DNA of 64,000 nt from Symbioplanes lichenis. Its GTDB lineage: Bacteria > Actinomycetota > Actinomycetes > Mycobacteriales > Micromonosporaceae. The stretch is from assembly GCF_030709675.1 (NCBI RefSeq), contig NZ_JAUZQD010000006.1, forward strand, positions 310,001 through 374,000. Reading direction: 5' to 3'. This document shows, in pieces, positions 40,110 through 49,288 of the stretch; position 1 is the first letter of the stretch, and each line of letters begins with the position of its first letter. Made by a program: the position numbers and the translations under genes. Below the pieces are notes generated by a model. The model did no database searches, was not told where the DNA came from, and was given only the letters and a program-made list of their open reading frames with translations.

Positions 40110-41669
40110 TCACCGGGACGTCAGGTCGAGCACCGAGACCGAGCCCTCACCGCCGTTGCTCACATAGGCGAACCGGCCGTCGGGTGAGACGGCCACGGTT
40201 CGCGGGCTGCGCCCGACCGCCACGGTCGCGGTCACCTTGCCGTCGCGCAGCCGGACCACGGAGACCGTGTCGTCGCCCTCGTTCACGGTGTACGCGTGCA
40301 GCCCGTCCGCCGCCACCGCCACGCTCTGTGGCTGCCGCCCGACCCGGATCGGCCCGCGCCGCGCGAGGGTTCCCGCGTCGACGAGGTTCACCGCGTCGGC
40401 CCCGAAGGCGGCGACCACCACGGTGTCGCCGTCCGGGGTCACGGCCAGGCTGTGCGGCGCCCGGCTGACCTTGACCGACGTGATCAGCCGGTTCGTGCGC
40501 GTGTCGATCACCGAGACGGCGTCCGACTCGTGGTCCGGGGTGAAGGCGCGCTGCCGCTCCGCCGAGAACCGCACCGAGTGCGGGTTGCGCAGCACCGGCA
40601 CCCGCGCGGACCGGCGCCGGGCCCCGGCCGCGAAGATCTCCACGCCGCTGCCCCCGTGGATCGGCACCCACAGCCGCCCGTCCGGGGCGACCGCCAGGTC
40701 GTAGGGCTGGACGCCGGTGTTCAGGTGCCGCACCACGCTCCGGCTCGCCACGTCGACGACGGCGACGCCGCTGCCGCTGAGGTCGTCGTCGTACATGGAC
40801 ACGAACACCTCGGCGCCGTCGCGCGCCACGGCGACGAACCGGGCGATGCCCCGCAACGGCACCCGGGTCGCGCGGCGCGTCCGCACGTCCACCACGACCA
40901 GCGCCCGGGCACTCTGATCGGCGACGTAGACCGTCCGCCCGTCCGGGGCGACCGCCACCCCCTCCGGCTCGCCGCCGACCCGGACCGTGGCCAGCACCTC
41001 CGGCCGATCCGAGCTGACCGTGCGCCGCGGGGCGAGCAGCGGCGCCGCGGAGACGGGTGCCGCCGCCGGAGCGCTGCCGCCGCGGTTGCGGACGACCAAC
41101 CCCAGACCCACCAGCAGGAGTACGACCACAGCCCCCACCACCACGAGCGGCCCTACCCGGCGTGGTGGCGCCTCGGGCTCGGACGGGGTGCCGCAGCGCC
41201 CGGTCACCAGCACCGAAGCCGAGCCGCCCGGCCCGTGCAACGTCACCGACCCGTGGAACACGCCGGCGCCCGGGGTCCACGTGACGCGCAGCCGGTTTCC
41301 GGTCAGCCCGGCCCGCAACGTGGCGTCGGACACGGTGACGGTGCCCGCCCGGGCGAGCAGCGCCCCCTCGACCAGGACGTCGGCGCTCTGCTCCGCCCCC
41401 GGCGCCACCTCGCCGAAGTCCACTGTGCCGGGGTTCAGCCGCGGCGACAGCCGCCCGAGCCCTTCGGTCGCCGCCGCGCCGACGGCCGGCACGCGGTCCT
41501 GGGCCAGGCGCACGAGCGCGTCCCGGGCGACGGCGGCCAGCGGGAGGTCCACACCGGCGGCGAGGCGTTCGAGCTCGGCGGCCGCGCGCAGCCGGGCGGG
41601 GACCGAGGTGCTCACGAGGCGGATCTGCAGGGTGACCGGCAGTCGTCGTCTGCTCACCTCGCCCATCAT
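40110..41669 (-). CDS. Membrane-anchored YVTN/NHL-type beta-propeller protein
   Basis: A 519-residue protein with an unusual order of parts. Residues 20-75 are helical HEAT-like repeats (LRAAAELERLAAGVDLPLAA), 76-165 form an Ig/ASPM-like beta domain (LNPGTVDFGEVAPGAEQSAD), and 173-193 are a membrane helix (VGPLVVVGAVVVLLLVGLGL). The C-terminal 290 residues are about seven blades with repeated PDGRTVYVAD, PDGRLWVPIH, PDGDTVVVAA and PDGRFAYVSN motifs. This puts the propeller outside and the helical/Ig part inside the cell. Partners are unknown; YVTN propellers usually bind proteins or glycans. Confidence 0.82.
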   Translation of the reverse strand: MMGEVSRRRLPVTLQIRLVSTSVPARLRAAAELERLAAGVDLPLAAVARDALVRLAQDRVPAVGAAATEGLGRLSPRLNPGTVDFGEVAPGAEQSADVLVEGALLARAGTVTVSDATLRAGLTGNRLRVTWTPGAGVFHGSVTLHGPGGSASVLVTGRCGTPSEPEAPPRRVGPLVVVGAVVVLLLVGLGLVVRNRGGSAPAAAPVSAAPLLAPRRTVSSDRPEVLATVRVGGEPEGVAVAPDGRTVYVADQSARALVVVDVRTRRATRVPLRGIARFVAVARDGAEVFVSMYDDDLSGSGVAVVDVASRSVVRHLNTGVQPYDLAVAPDGRLWVPIHGGSGVEIFAAGARRRSARVPVLRNPHSVRFSAERQRAFTPDHESDAVSVIDTRTNRLITSVKVSRAPHSLAVTPDGDTVVVAAFGADAVNLVDAGTLARRGPIRVGRQPQSVAVAADGLHAYTVNEGDDTVSVVRLRDGKVTATVAVGRSPRTVAVSPDGRFAYVSNGGEGSVSVLDLTSR

Positions 41670-41840
41670 CCGGCGGCGGGCGCCCCCGGTGAACCCGTGC
41701 CGCGCGAAACCACCTGGTCAGACGACCGCTGCCGGGGTGCACCCCACTGTGCGCGGCGTCACCGGGGGAAACGAATTGCGGGACATGATCGATCTGTTGA
41801 GACTCGAAGGACCCCACGAGGAGAAAGGGCAAGGAGTCCG

Positions 41841-42086
41841 ATGACGAACCGACACCATCAACGTGCCGAGGCCCTGTTCGCCTCGACGCTGCAGGCCGGC
41901 GAGAGCCCGGACCAGGAGGCGGTGGTCCGCGAGACCACCACCCTGCTGGCCGACGCCGGGCCGGTGGGTTGCTCGGCGGCCATGGCCTACGAGTTCGGGG
42001 AGCACCCCGAGCTGGCCGTGCGCCGCATGCGCTGGGCCCGTCAGACGGTCCAGCGCTGCTTCGAGGAGAAGCAGGAGCAGCGGTGA
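41841..42086 (+). CDS. Small hypothetical protein
   Basis: An 81-residue, soluble, helical protein: HHQRAEALFASTLQAGESPD then AAMAYEFGEHPELAVRRMRW. It ends with a charged tail (FEEKQEQR). AAGGAG lies five bases before ATG 41841, the strongest ribosome site in the neighbourhood, which supports translation. No family is recognised with confidence. It converges on the PhyH gene and follows a 170-base spacer probably holding its promoter. Confidence 0.75.
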   Translation: MTNRHHQRAEALFASTLQAGESPDQEAVVRETTTLLADAGPVGCSAAMAYEFGEHPELAVRRMRWARQTVQRCFEEKQEQR

Positions 42087-42093
42087 GTGGTGC

Positions 42094-42912
42094 TCACGCC
42101 TCACCCATGACGAGACCCTCGATGGTGTGCTTCTGGGTGATCGGCGTGAGCACGTCCACCACCGGGCAGTGCAGGTGCTGCTTGACCTGCTCGGGCAGGG
42201 CTGCCCAATAGTCGTGGGTGACCGCCGTGTCGTGGCGGTCGCCGTTGATCGCGCCCGGCCCGTCGATGCCCAGCACCAGGACCGGGCGTGACTTCTGCGA
42301 GTCGTTGCGCGTGCCCCGGTGGATGGTCAGGGCCGAGCGGGCCGAGATGTCGCCGCGCTTCGGAAACTTGCGCACCGCACGCTCGTCGTAGCGCCCGTAC
42401 GCCTTCTTGGGCGGGAACATGCCGTGGCCGAAGTCGGGCGAGTCGTCGAAGTGGGTGCCGGGCGCGATCTCGAACGGGCCCATGTCCTCCTCGGTGTCCA
42501 CGCCGGTGAGGTTGAAGGCGAGCGAGTCGAGCTTGCCCTGGGTGCGGGTGATCTCGGGCATGGGGAAGTCGCGGTGCCACGGCTGGTTGACCGCGCCGGC
42601 GAAGGGGATGTCGAAGCCCAGCTCGACGATCTGCCACTGCGGGCCGAGCACGGCCTCGCACACGGCGGTGACCCACGGGTGCGTCACCAGGTCGACGAAG
42701 CCGCGCAGCTGCTCGGGGTGGATCTCCACGTAGTAGCGCTTGGGCCCGCGGCCGACCGCGCCGTTCGGCCGGGCCATGGCCTCGGCGAACGCCTTCTCGA
42801 TGTCCTCGCGCATGGTGTCGGCCCACTCGGGGGTGAAGGCGCCCTTGCAGGCGGTGATGCCGTCGCGGTAGATGGCCTCGCGGGCTGCGGTTCCGATGTC
42901 GGTCGTCGTCAT
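42094..42912 (-). CDS. Phytanoyl-CoA dioxygenase (PhyH)-family oxygenase
   Basis: A 272-residue Fe(II)/2-oxoglutarate-dependent oxygenase. QPWHRDFPMPEITRTQGKLD carries the metal HxD pair, and the distal metal His with the 2OG-binding Arg is in LTIHRGTRNDS (about 206-216). VELGFDIPFAGAV and GPFEIAPGTHFDD are further family-like stretches. Substrates of bacterial members range from lipids to antibiotics and ectoine. It diverges from a LacI regulator around a 28-bp perfect palindrome and is almost certainly its target. AGAGGA precedes ATG 42912. Confidence 0.88.
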   Translation of the reverse strand: MTTTDIGTAAREAIYRDGITACKGAFTPEWADTMREDIEKAFAEAMARPNGAVGRGPKRYYVEIHPEQLRGFVDLVTHPWVTAVCEAVLGPQWQIVELGFDIPFAGAVNQPWHRDFPMPEITRTQGKLDSLAFNLTGVDTEEDMGPFEIAPGTHFDDSPDFGHGMFPPKKAYGRYDERAVRKFPKRGDISARSALTIHRGTRNDSQKSRPVLVLGIDGPGAINGDRHDTAVTHDYWAALPEQVKQHLHCPVVDVLTPITQKHTIEGLVMGEA

Positions 42913-42922
42913 GTCCTCTAGG

Positions 42923-42950
42923 CTTGCAACGTGGCATGCCACGTTGCAAG
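42923..42950. promoter_or_regulatory. 28-bp perfect palindrome, probable LacI-type operator
   Basis: The left half cttgcaacgtggca (42923-42936) is the exact reverse complement of the right half tgccacgttgcaag (42937-42950). It lies 10 bases from the PhyH start and 22 from the LacI-family start. A central dyad with TGCAACGT-type arms is what LacI/PurR-family repressors bind. Binding here would control both genes. Confidence 0.85.
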
Positions 42951-42972
42951 TCCTCCCGGTAGAGTTTTCACC

Positions 42973-43956
42973 ATGAGCGCGACCCTGCGACAGGTGGCCG
43001 AGCGGGCCGGGGTGTCGGTCCGCACCGTTTCCAATGTGGTCAGCGGCTTCGCCCTCGTGGCGCCGGAGACCCGGTCCCGGGTGCAGGCCGCCATCGACGA
43101 GCTGCGCTACCGGCCCAACGCCGCCGCCCGTCACCTGCGCGGCGGCCGCTCGGGGCTGATCGCCCTGGCCGTGCCCGAGATCGCCTCGCCCTATTTCAGC
43201 GAGCTGGCCGGCCTGCTCGCCGAGGAGGCCGGGCGGCGCTCTCTGCTGCTCTCCATCCAGCAGACCGGCGGCGACGCCAAGGTCGAGCGGACGCTGATCG
43301 ACGGCGTGCCCGGCCAGACCGTCGACGCCGTGATCCTCAGCCCGTGGGCCCTCTCCCCCGCCGAGATCACCCACCGCGCCTCGGACGTGCCGGTCGTGCT
43401 GCTCGGCGAGCAGGACGCCGGCGGGCTCTTCGACCACGTGGCGGTCGACAACGTGGCCGCCGCCCGCGAGACCACCCGGCACCTGATCGAGCGGGGCCAC
43501 CGCCGCATCGCCGCCGTCGGCCTGCAGCCCCACCTGGGCAACGGCACGGCCACCCGGCGCCTGGAGGGCTACCGCCAAGCCCTCGCCGAGGCCGGGCTGA
43601 CGGCCGATCCGACGCTCGAGATCCCCGTCGCCCGGCTGCACCGCACCGACGGCGCCGACGCCTTCACCGCCCTGCGGGGCCGGGCCGACGCCGCCTTCTG
43701 CTTCAGCGATCAGCTGGCCCTGGGCCTGATGAGCGCGGCCCTGCGGCACGGCCTGACCGTCCCCGGCGACCTGGCGGTGGCGGGCTTCGACGACGTGGAG
43801 GACGGCCGCTACGGCAACCCGCCGCTCACCACGGTCGCCCCGGACAAGGAGGCGATCGCCCGCGCGGCCCTCGACTGTCTCGAGGACCGTCCCGCCGGCG
43901 CCCCCGCCCGCCGCGTCGTCGCCGGTCACCGTCTGGTCGTGCGGGCCAGCACTTGA
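42973..43956 (+). CDS. LacI-family transcriptional regulator
   Basis: A 327-residue regulator. The N-terminal HTH is TLRQVAERAGVSVRTVSNVV and the hinge helix is YRPNAAARHLRGGRS (about 45-60). The effector domain is periplasmic-binding-protein-like: LIALAVPEIASPYFSELAGL, DHVAVDNVAAARETTRHLIE, VAGFDDVEDGRYGNPPLTTV. ATG 42973 fits the HTH start. It is divergent from the PhyH oxygenase gene, and a 28-bp palindrome lies between. The inducer may be the substrate of that oxygenase, possibly a sugar derivative. Confidence 0.92.
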   Translation: MSATLRQVAERAGVSVRTVSNVVSGFALVAPETRSRVQAAIDELRYRPNAAARHLRGGRSGLIALAVPEIASPYFSELAGLLAEEAGRRSLLLSIQQTGGDAKVERTLIDGVPGQTVDAVILSPWALSPAEITHRASDVPVVLLGEQDAGGLFDHVAVDNVAAARETTRHLIERGHRRIAAVGLQPHLGNGTATRRLEGYRQALAEAGLTADPTLEIPVARLHRTDGADAFTALRGRADAAFCFSDQLALGLMSAALRHGLTVPGDLAVAGFDDVEDGRYGNPPLTTVAPDKEAIARAALDCLEDRPAGAPARRVVAGHRLVVRAST

Positions 43957-43960
43957 GCCG

Positions 43961-44872
43961 TCAGTACCCGGCCGCGGCCAGCACCGCCGCGCCCGCTCCC
44001 GCCAGATAGCCCGACGCGACGGCGGCCGCCATGGAGGGCGGGACGGACGTGGCCGCGTCGCCGGCGGCGAAAAGGCCGGGCACCCCCGTACGGAACATCG
44101 CGTCGACGACGATCGCCTCGACCCCCAGGTGCTCGGGCAGCATGGTCACCGTGGCGCCGAGATCCCGGGCCAGCGACGACCGCTGGTACAGGAACGCCTT
44201 GACCAGCAGGGCCTTCACATCCAGCCCGGCGCCGTCCGTGAAGTGCACCGCGCTCAGCCGCGCCCCCGGCCCGTCGACCGCGGCGACCGGCCGTTCGTCC
44301 ACCTTGACGCCGCCGGTGGCCAGCTGGTCCCGTTCCGCGCCGGACAGCTCGGTCCCGTTGGTCAGCAACGTGATGTCGTCCGTGTACGCGCGCAGATTCA
44401 AGGCCCCGTGCACGCCGACCGCCCCGGTCGCCAGCACCGCCGCCGGGCGGTCACGCATCTCCCAGCCGTGGCAGAACGGGCAGTGGAACACGTCGCCGCC
44501 CCACCGCTCGGCCAGCCCGGACACCGGCGGATACCGATAGTCCATCCCCGGCGCCAGCAGAAGCGTCCGCGCGGTTTCCCGGCGCCCGTCGGCGAGCGTC
44601 ACCGCGTACGTGCCGTCCTCCTGGCGGACCGCCCGGGAGACCTCGCCGCCGGTGAGCTCGGCCGCCGGGTAGGCCGCGAGTTCGGCGCGCGCGGCGGCGT
44701 AGTACTCGGCCGGCGGTCGCCCGTCGTGACCCAGCAGGCCCCCGATGACGGCGGCGGGCAGGTTGCTCGGGCGGCCCGCGTCGACGATCCAGGTCGTACG
44801 CCGGGCCCGGGCGAGCGTCAGTCCGGCGCTGAGTCCCGCCGCGCCGGCGCCGATGACGATGCAATCCCTCAT
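43961..44872 (-). CDS. Thioredoxin reductase-like flavoprotein
   Basis: A 303-residue protein of the low-molecular-weight thioredoxin reductase fold. It has FAD loop VIGAGAAGLSAGLTLARARR, redox CxxC in FHCPFCHGWEMRDRPAAVLA (about 129-148) and FAD motif PGLFAAGDAATSVPPSM (about 272-288). The second dinucleotide loop (VLATGAVGVHGALNL) lacks the normal GxGxxA pattern, so NADPH binding may be altered; such proteins include FFTR-like and holothin/gliotoxin-type dithiol oxidases. It diverges from an AraC regulator, its likely controller. GGAGG lies before ATG 44872. Confidence 0.86.
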   Translation of the reverse strand: MRDCIVIGAGAAGLSAGLTLARARRTTWIVDAGRPSNLPAAVIGGLLGHDGRPPAEYYAAARAELAAYPAAELTGGEVSRAVRQEDGTYAVTLADGRRETARTLLLAPGMDYRYPPVSGLAERWGGDVFHCPFCHGWEMRDRPAAVLATGAVGVHGALNLRAYTDDITLLTNGTELSGAERDQLATGGVKVDERPVAAVDGPGARLSAVHFTDGAGLDVKALLVKAFLYQRSSLARDLGATVTMLPEHLGVEAIVVDAMFRTGVPGLFAAGDAATSVPPSMAAAVASGYLAGAGAAVLAAAGY

Positions 44873-44952
44873 GCCCTCCAGCCAAGCCCGCCGACGGCCC
44901 GGGGACCATGCGGCGACGTCGCACACAGGTGCGCGTAGGTAGCATCGCGCCG

Positions 44953-45822
44953 GTGGACGCGATGAGTCAGGCGCTCGCCGCCCTGCGGGTGGGGCGCGGC
45001 ACGGTGCGGCGGTTCCGGCAGTCCGGCCCCTGGGACCTGGGCTTCTCGGATCTGGTCGGCAGCGGTTTCCACGTCGTCCTGCGCGGCACCGGCTGGCTGC
45101 TGACCGGCGACGCGGCTCCGGTCGCGGTCGGGCCGGGCGACGTCGTGCTCGTCACCTCCGGCGCCGACCACGGGCTCGCCTCCGCGCCCCGGGCGCTGCG
45201 CGGGCTGACCCCGGTCGAGCTGGGCACCGCGGAGCCGATGGCCGGGCCGGCCGACTTCGAGTTCCTCTGCGGCGCGTACCGGCTGGGGCCCGGGCAGCAT
45301 GTGCACCCCTATCTGGCCGCGCTGCCCGACCCGATCGTGGTCCGTACGCCGGACTCGCTGACGGCCTTGTTCGACGAGCACCAGGCGGCGGGGCTCGTCG
45401 TCGACGCCGCGCGGCACGCCTGGCTGGATCTCGTCATCGCGAACGCGCTGCGCCGCTGGCTCGACACGGCGGACTGGCCGGCGACGTCCGATCCGGCGAT
45501 CACTGCCGCCGTCCGCGCGATCGACGAGCGCCCCGAGACCAGGTGGACGGTGCAGGACCTGAGCCGGGCGGCGGGCATGTCGCGGGCCACGTTCACCCGG
45601 CGTTTCACCGCGGCGGTGGGCCGGACGCCCGCGGACTATCTGCTGGCCCATCGTCTCGGTCACGCCGCCCGCCTGCTGCGCGAGACCGACGCGCCCCTGG
45701 CCGCCGTGGCCCGCCGGGCCGGTTATGCCACCGAATCCGCCCTGGCCGGGGCATTCCGCCGCGAGTACGGCCGGGCCCCCGGCGCGTTCCGGCGCGAATC
45801 TGGAAACAACACTTTTCAATAA
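44953..45822 (+). CDS. AraC-family transcriptional regulator
   Basis: A 289-residue regulator. Residues 10-140 form a cupin-type sensor (AraC_binding_2-like: GFHVVLRGTGWLLTGDAAPV, VGPGDVVLVTSGADHGLA). The C-terminal double HTH is WTVQDLSRAAGMSRATFTRR and PLAAVARRAGYATESALAGA then FRREYGRAPGAFR (about 195-280). This matches cupin-AraC regulators that control adjacent oxidoreductases. It diverges from the thioredoxin-reductase-like gene 80 bases away. GTG 44953 or ATG 44962 are possible starts. Confidence 0.9.
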   Translation: MDAMSQALAALRVGRGTVRRFRQSGPWDLGFSDLVGSGFHVVLRGTGWLLTGDAAPVAVGPGDVVLVTSGADHGLASAPRALRGLTPVELGTAEPMAGPADFEFLCGAYRLGPGQHVHPYLAALPDPIVVRTPDSLTALFDEHQAAGLVVDAARHAWLDLVIANALRRWLDTADWPATSDPAITAAVRAIDERPETRWTVQDLSRAAGMSRATFTRRFTAAVGRTPADYLLAHRLGHAARLLRETDAPLAAVARRAGYATESALAGAFRREYGRAPGAFRRESGNNTFQ

Positions 45823-45917
45823 ACGCGCAAAAGTTATGGACTGCCGTACGAAAGCGGCCTACCGTCTTCAGGCATCGAAGGCATCGATCCTCGTCGAAGT
45901 CAAAGTGAGGGCGGTCC

Positions 45918-48900
45918 ATGAAGAGAAGCCTGCTGATAGCTGCCACGATCGCGGGCCTGCTGCCCGCCGTGCCCGCTGCCGCCGCCGACGTGCCCCCGCA
46001 GGAGCCCGGCGTCACGCTGCGCACGTTCGACCTGCAGACGTCGCGTGACTCGCTGTGCACGCTGAAACCCGGCCAGACCCCGAACGTCGACAAGCTGCTC
46101 CCCACGATCAACTGGACCACCGCCGCCGACTTCGGGCTCGAGGACCGGTTCCAGTCCGAGGTGCTGGGCAACATCAACATCGGCGCCGCCGGCACGTACG
46201 CCTTCCGCCTCACCAGCGACGACGGCTCGCGCCTGCGCATCGACAACACGACCGTCATCACCAACGACGGCGCGCACGGCGCGACCGCTGTCGAGGGTTC
46301 CGTGGCGCTGGCCACCGGCTACCACGGGCTGCACATCGACTTCTTCGAACGGGACGGCGGGCAGCAGCTGACCCTGGAGTGGCGGCCGCCGGGGGCGAGT
46401 GCGTACGCCGTGGTCCCGACCAGCGTGCTGAGCACCGACGCCGGGGTCGTGCGGGTGACCGCCCCGGGCCGCAAGGAGTGCGAGACGGCCGGGGACAGCC
46501 CGGGCGACGGGTTGCCGCTGACCGGCGTGCATCCCGGCTACACGCTGGGGAACCTGCGCCCGCCGGGCTTCGAGCCGCAGGTGAGCGCGATGGACTGGTT
46601 CCCCGACGGCCGGCTCGCGATCGCCACGTGGGGTGGCAGCGACACCGTGGCCGGCGAGGTGTACGTCCTGACCGGCGCCACCGGAAGCGGCCCGGTCACG
46701 TACAAGAAGATCGCCACCGGTCTCCGCGAGCCGATGGGACTCAAGATCGTCGACGGGAAGATCTACGTCTCGCAGAAGCACGAGCTGACCGAGCTCAACG
46801 ACACCAACGGCGACGGCACGATCGACCAGTACCGCCGCGTCGCCACGTGGCCCTTCGACGGCAACTTCCACGAGTTCGCGTTCGGGCTGCTCTATCAGGA
46901 CGGCTACTTCTATCTGAACCTGTCCGTCTCGATCAACCTCGGCGGCGCGACCACGGACCCGCAGGGCTCGCCGAACCGCGGGACGACGCTGAAGATCAAC
47001 CGGTCCACGGGCGCGGTGCAGTACGTCGCGGGCGGGCTGCGTACGCCCAACGGCTTGAACTTCGGCCCTGACGGCGACATCTTCGTGCTCGACAACCAGG
47101 GCGGCTGGCTCCCCGCGTCGAAGCTCGTACAGATCAAGCAGGACCGCTTCTTCGGCCACTACACCAACCCGGACGGCCCGTTCGACCTCAAGCCGGTGAC
47201 GCAGCCGGTGCTGTGGCTGCCCCAGAACGAGATCGCCAACTCGCCGAGCACGCCGCTGATGCTCAGCTCGGGCCCGTACGCGGGTCAGATGCTCTTCGGC
47301 GACGTCACCTACGGCGGCATCCAGCGCGCGTACCTGGAGAAGGTCGGCGGCCAGTACCAGGGTGCGGTGTTCCGGCTCACCCAGGGCCTGGAGATGGGCG
47401 TGCTGCGGCTGAGCCAGGGCCCGGACGGCGCGCTCTACGCGGGCGGGCTCGGCGCCGGCGGCAACTGGGGCCAGGAGGGCAAGCTCACGTACGGGCTCCA
47501 GAAGCTGACGCCCAACGGCACCAGCGTCTTCGACATCAAGGCGATGCGGGCCGTCACGGACGGCTTCGAGCTGGAGTACACCCAGCCCGTGTCGGACGCG
47601 ACCGCCGCGCAGCTGGCCACCCGCTACCGGGCGAAGCAGTGGCGCTACGTGCCCACGCCCGACTACGGCGGCCCGAAGGTCGACGAGGAGACGCTGACCG
47701 TCACGTCCGCCACCCTGTCGGCCGACAAGCTGAAGGTGACGCTCAAACTCGCCGGGCTCAAGCCGGGCCGGGTCGTGCACGTCCGCTCCCCGCGCCCGTT
47801 CACCTCGGCGTCGGGCTCGTCGTTGTGGAGCACCGAGGCCTGGTACACGCTCAACAGCCTGGCCAACGGCACCACACTCAAGTCCGACCGCGTCGAGGCC
47901 GAGTGGTCGGGGCTCAGCGGCAGCACGTCGTTCGCCAGCGACCACACCGGCTACACCGGCACCGGCTTCGCGGCGGGCCACAGCGCGGCCGGGGCGGCGA
48001 CCACCTTCACGGTCAACGTGCCCACCGCCGGGGCGTACCCGGTGTCGCTGCGCTTCAGCAACGGCCCGAACCCGGCCGCCGGGACCAAGACCCTCAGCCT
48101 GTACGTCAACGGCACGCGCGTGAAACAGGTGAGCTTCGCCGACACGGGCAACTGGGACACGTGGGCGAACGTGACTGACACGGTCACGTTGCAGGCGGGC
48201 GGCAACACCGTCTCGTACCGGGTCGACAGCGGTGACTCCGGCCACGTCAACCTGGACAGCCTGACGCTCGCGTCCGCCGCTGCCACCAAGACCGGCACGA
48301 TCACCGGCATCGGCGGCAAGTGTCTCGACGTGGACAACGCTTCGATCGCCGACGGCGCCAAGGTGCAGCTCTACACGTGCAACAACTCGTCCGCGCAGAG
48401 CTGGACCCGCGAGGGCGACACGCTTCGGGCGCTGGGCAAGTGCCTCGACATCGACAACGCCGGCACGGCCAACGGCACCAAGGTGCAGCTCTACACCTGC
48501 AACAACAGCGCCGCGCAGGTGTGGCAGACCCAGGCCAACGGCTCGCTGCTCAACCCGGCGTCGGGCAAGGTGCTCGACGCGGCCGGCGGGGCGAGCGCCG
48601 ACGGCACGGCCGTGCAACTCTGGGAGTGGGCGAACGTGGCCCAGCAACGCTGGACGCACAACGGCACCAGCCGCGTGACCCTCTTCGACGGCGGGACGCT
48701 CGGTGCCTTCCGCAACGCCGACGGCAGCGCGCCGACGTGGCCGGTCTCCGGCGGGTCGGCCGAGGTGCTGGGCGGAGACCTGCGCACCAAGCAGACGTAC
48801 GGGGACTTCAAGCTGCACGTGGAATTCCAGATCCCGACCCTGCCGGCCGACGTGACCGGTCAGGCCCGCGGCAACAGCGGCATCTACCTGCAGGACCGAT

Positions 48901-49250
48901 ACGAACTGCAAGTGCTCGACTCGTACGGCAAGCAGGTCCCCGCCACCGACGACGCCGGCGCCATCTATCTGAAGCGCGCGCCGTCCTCGAACGCCGCCAC
49001 GGCCCCGGAAACGTGGCAGACCTACGACGTGACCTTCCGCGCCGCCCGCTGGAACGGCACGACAAAAACCGAGAACGCCCGCGTCACCGTCGTCTGGAAC
49101 GGCGTGACCGTCCACAACAACATCGAGATCGACGGCCCGACCGGCAACGGCGCGGCCGAGAACGCATCCGCCCAGCCCATCCGCCTCCAGGACCACGGCG
49201 ACCCGGGCGCCAACGTCCGCTACCGCACCATCTGGATCGAACCGGCGTAA
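45918..49250 (+). CDS. Secreted PA14/propeller/CBM/ricin/DUF1080 multidomain protein
   Basis: A 1110-residue exported protein. A Sec signal (RSLLIAATIAGLLPAVPAAAA) comes first. PA14 follows at about 45-180 (TYAFRLTSDDGSRLRIDNTT), then a sugar-dehydrogenase-type six-bladed propeller at about 200-560 (GLREPMGLKIVDGKIYVSQK, NGLNFGPDGDIFVLDNQGGW). A beta domain and a CBM35/CBM6 (about 660-790; VEAEWSGLSGSTSFASDHTG) come next, then a ricin-type trefoil (about 795-925; GKCLDVDNASIADGAKVQLY and QxW repeats). DUF1080/GH16-like lectin fold (about 930-1110; TLFDGGTLGAFRNADGS) ends the protein. No clear hydrolytic motif, so it may bind or oxidise glycans. A hairpin terminator follows. Confidence 0.9.
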   Translation: MKRSLLIAATIAGLLPAVPAAAADVPPQEPGVTLRTFDLQTSRDSLCTLKPGQTPNVDKLLPTINWTTAADFGLEDRFQSEVLGNINIGAAGTYAFRLTSDDGSRLRIDNTTVITNDGAHGATAVEGSVALATGYHGLHIDFFERDGGQQLTLEWRPPGASAYAVVPTSVLSTDAGVVRVTAPGRKECETAGDSPGDGLPLTGVHPGYTLGNLRPPGFEPQVSAMDWFPDGRLAIATWGGSDTVAGEVYVLTGATGSGPVTYKKIATGLREPMGLKIVDGKIYVSQKHELTELNDTNGDGTIDQYRRVATWPFDGNFHEFAFGLLYQDGYFYLNLSVSINLGGATTDPQGSPNRGTTLKINRSTGAVQYVAGGLRTPNGLNFGPDGDIFVLDNQGGWLPASKLVQIKQDRFFGHYTNPDGPFDLKPVTQPVLWLPQNEIANSPSTPLMLSSGPYAGQMLFGDVTYGGIQRAYLEKVGGQYQGAVFRLTQGLEMGVLRLSQGPDGALYAGGLGAGGNWGQEGKLTYGLQKLTPNGTSVFDIKAMRAVTDGFELEYTQPVSDATAAQLATRYRAKQWRYVPTPDYGGPKVDEETLTVTSATLSADKLKVTLKLAGLKPGRVVHVRSPRPFTSASGSSLWSTEAWYTLNSLANGTTLKSDRVEAEWSGLSGSTSFASDHTGYTGTGFAAGHSAAGAATTFTVNVPTAGAYPVSLRFSNGPNPAAGTKTLSLYVNGTRVKQVSFADTGNWDTWANVTDTVTLQAGGNTVSYRVDSGDSGHVNLDSLTLASAAATKTGTITGIGGKCLDVDNASIADGAKVQLYTCNNSSAQSWTREGDTLRALGKCLDIDNAGTANGTKVQLYTCNNSAAQVWQTQANGSLLNPASGKVLDAAGGASADGTAVQLWEWANVAQQRWTHNGTSRVTLFDGGTLGAFRNADGSAPTWPVSGGSAEVLGGDLRTKQTYGDFKLHVEFQIPTLPADVTGQARGNSGIYLQDRYELQVLDSYGKQVPATDDAGAIYLKRAPSSNAATAPETWQTYDVTFRAARWNGTTKTENARVTVVWNGVTVHNNIEIDGPTGNGAAENASAQPIRLQDHGDPGANVRYRTIWIEPA

Positions 49251-49259
49251 CCGCTCACC

Positions 49260-49288
49260 GGGCCCGTGGGCATCCCGCCCGCGGGCCC
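49260..49288. terminator. Hairpin terminator after multidomain gene
   Basis: gggcccgtgggc (49260-49271) pairs with gcccgcgggccc (49277-49288) with one G-T pair and a five-base loop. It begins ten bases after the stop at 49250. The IS21 relic begins directly after it. Confidence 0.8.

Noticed and set aside
45811..45834. Inverted repeat acttttc...aaaagt at the AraC gene end, as an operator for the multidomain gene
   Set aside because: The arms are only six bases and the site overlaps coding sequence about 90 bases from the target; too weak to list as a feature.
45900..49196. A 1098-codon open frame on the minus strand opposite the PA14/propeller gene
   Set aside because: It has the RV/GE/AG-rich composition of a GC-driven shadow frame, no domain motifs, and the plus strand encodes a clear multidomain protein.
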